Origin: Heterobilharzia americana
Lineage: Eukaryota > Platyhelminthes > Trematoda > Strigeidida > Schistosomatidae
Length of the DNA stretch: 64,000 bases
Assembly (NCBI GenBank): GCA_944470555.2
Contig: OX104130.1
Span: forward strand, 62,005,160 to 62,069,159
Direction of reading: 5' to 3'
The notes under the pieces are model-generated. The model did no database searches. It was not told the origin of the DNA and saw nothing but the letters and a program-made list of their open reading frames with translations. How positions within the stretch are numbered: position 1 is the stretch's first letter; each line of letters starts with the position of its first letter. Of the stretch, positions 63,625 through 64,000 are shown in pieces. Position numbers and translations under genes: made by a program.

Positions 63625-64000
63625 GAACCCATAGGCAGAAGGTGCTGATACCAATTACAAAGGCAGGGAGTTCCAGTCGTGGACGACACGATGGGAGAAA
63701 CGCAGGCTCATGCTAAGTTGATCCGATCGCGGTTTTTGGATTTTCTCGTAATACCCTCGGAGATAGTCTGTCGTAGCAAGGGATAAAGGATAGGACATAT
63801 CAGTACCGAAGTCATCAACGGGGTGATAAGACAGGGGGTAAGGTTAACTGATCTAGTCGTTACTCATATGACAGATTCGAAGGGCCTACCACAAGCTTAG
63901 AACCTACCCCCTGAACACTCTCGAGTGCGTCAGCATCCTTTTAGGGCATGGGCTAGCCGCTTGAATGCAATATTCCAGGTGAGGTCTAACGTAAGTAGAA
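63625..64000 (-). mobile_element. CR1-like non-LTR retrotransposon, RT C-terminus, runs off the window
   Basis: Minus strand over several frames: LLTLDLTWNIAFKR, ERVQ-like ECSGG, then RINLAxACVSPIVSSTTGTP in place of LSMSLRFSHRVVHDWNSLP. It is in register with the conserved RT tail and tail-to-tail with the plus-strand copy at 61700-63065. The 5' part lies beyond the right edge. Confidence 0.7.

Noticed and set aside
63222..63626. 134-codon frame as a protein gene
   Set aside because: Low-complexity Ser/Leu/Phe composition from a C/T-rich strand between two CR1-like elements; overlapping frames are equally open.
1..64000. CRISPR array, bacterial operon or phage region
   Set aside because: No regularly spaced short repeats, no ribosome-binding sites and no gene-dense strand runs. 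The window has introns with GT/AG sites and eukaryotic retroelements.

Overview
The window looks like nuclear DNA of a schistosomatid blood fluke (Schistosoma or a close relative such as Trichobilharzia). The reasoning is indirect. It is AT-rich and intron-rich, and it is packed with the repeat classes typical of these worms: Sm-alpha-like SINEs carrying a minimal hammerhead ribozyme, SR2-like RTE retrotransposons, CR1-like retrotransposons, Penelope-like elements with a GIY-YIG nuclease, and tRNA-derived SINEs. I cannot name the species from sequence alone.

One host gene dominates. On the minus strand, eleven exons between 50469 and 6016 encode the N-terminal 893 residues of a copper-transporting P1B-type ATPase (ATP7 family). 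All eleven donor/acceptor pairs are GT/AG and the reading phase is continuous (2679 nt). The coding exons start at an ATG preceded by an in-frame stop. They run through heavy-metal-associated (HMA) domains, membrane segments 1-4 with the GG kink, and the start of the actuator domain. The phosphorylation, CPC and nucleotide-binding exons must lie beyond the left edge. Three HMA domains keep CxxC; two are degenerate.

The introns (about 1.1 to 10.3 kb) are repeat graveyards. 1-6 kb: hammerhead SINEs and a defective RTE copy. 6-20 kb: SINEs, two Penelope-like fragments and a second RTE copy inverted relative to the first. 20-30 kb: tRNA-SINEs, a MITE-like hairpin and SR2-like 3' ends. 30-34 kb: a large inverted Penelope-like pair and a compact 884-bp element with 76-bp terminal inverted repeats around a Gag-like reading frame. 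34-50 kb: SR2-like fragments, the best-preserved copy of the second RTE family, and more SINEs.

Upstream of the gene (about 51-64 kb) base composition shifts to higher GC. The sequence becomes a mosaic of decayed CR1-like retrotransposon pieces in both orientations, with no host gene recognised.

The most unusual items are: three distinct short-hammerhead SINE families in one locus, several arranged head to head; the TIR-plus-Gag element; the inverted Penelope pair; and near-identical defective RTE copies that flank two ATP7 exons in inverted orientation.
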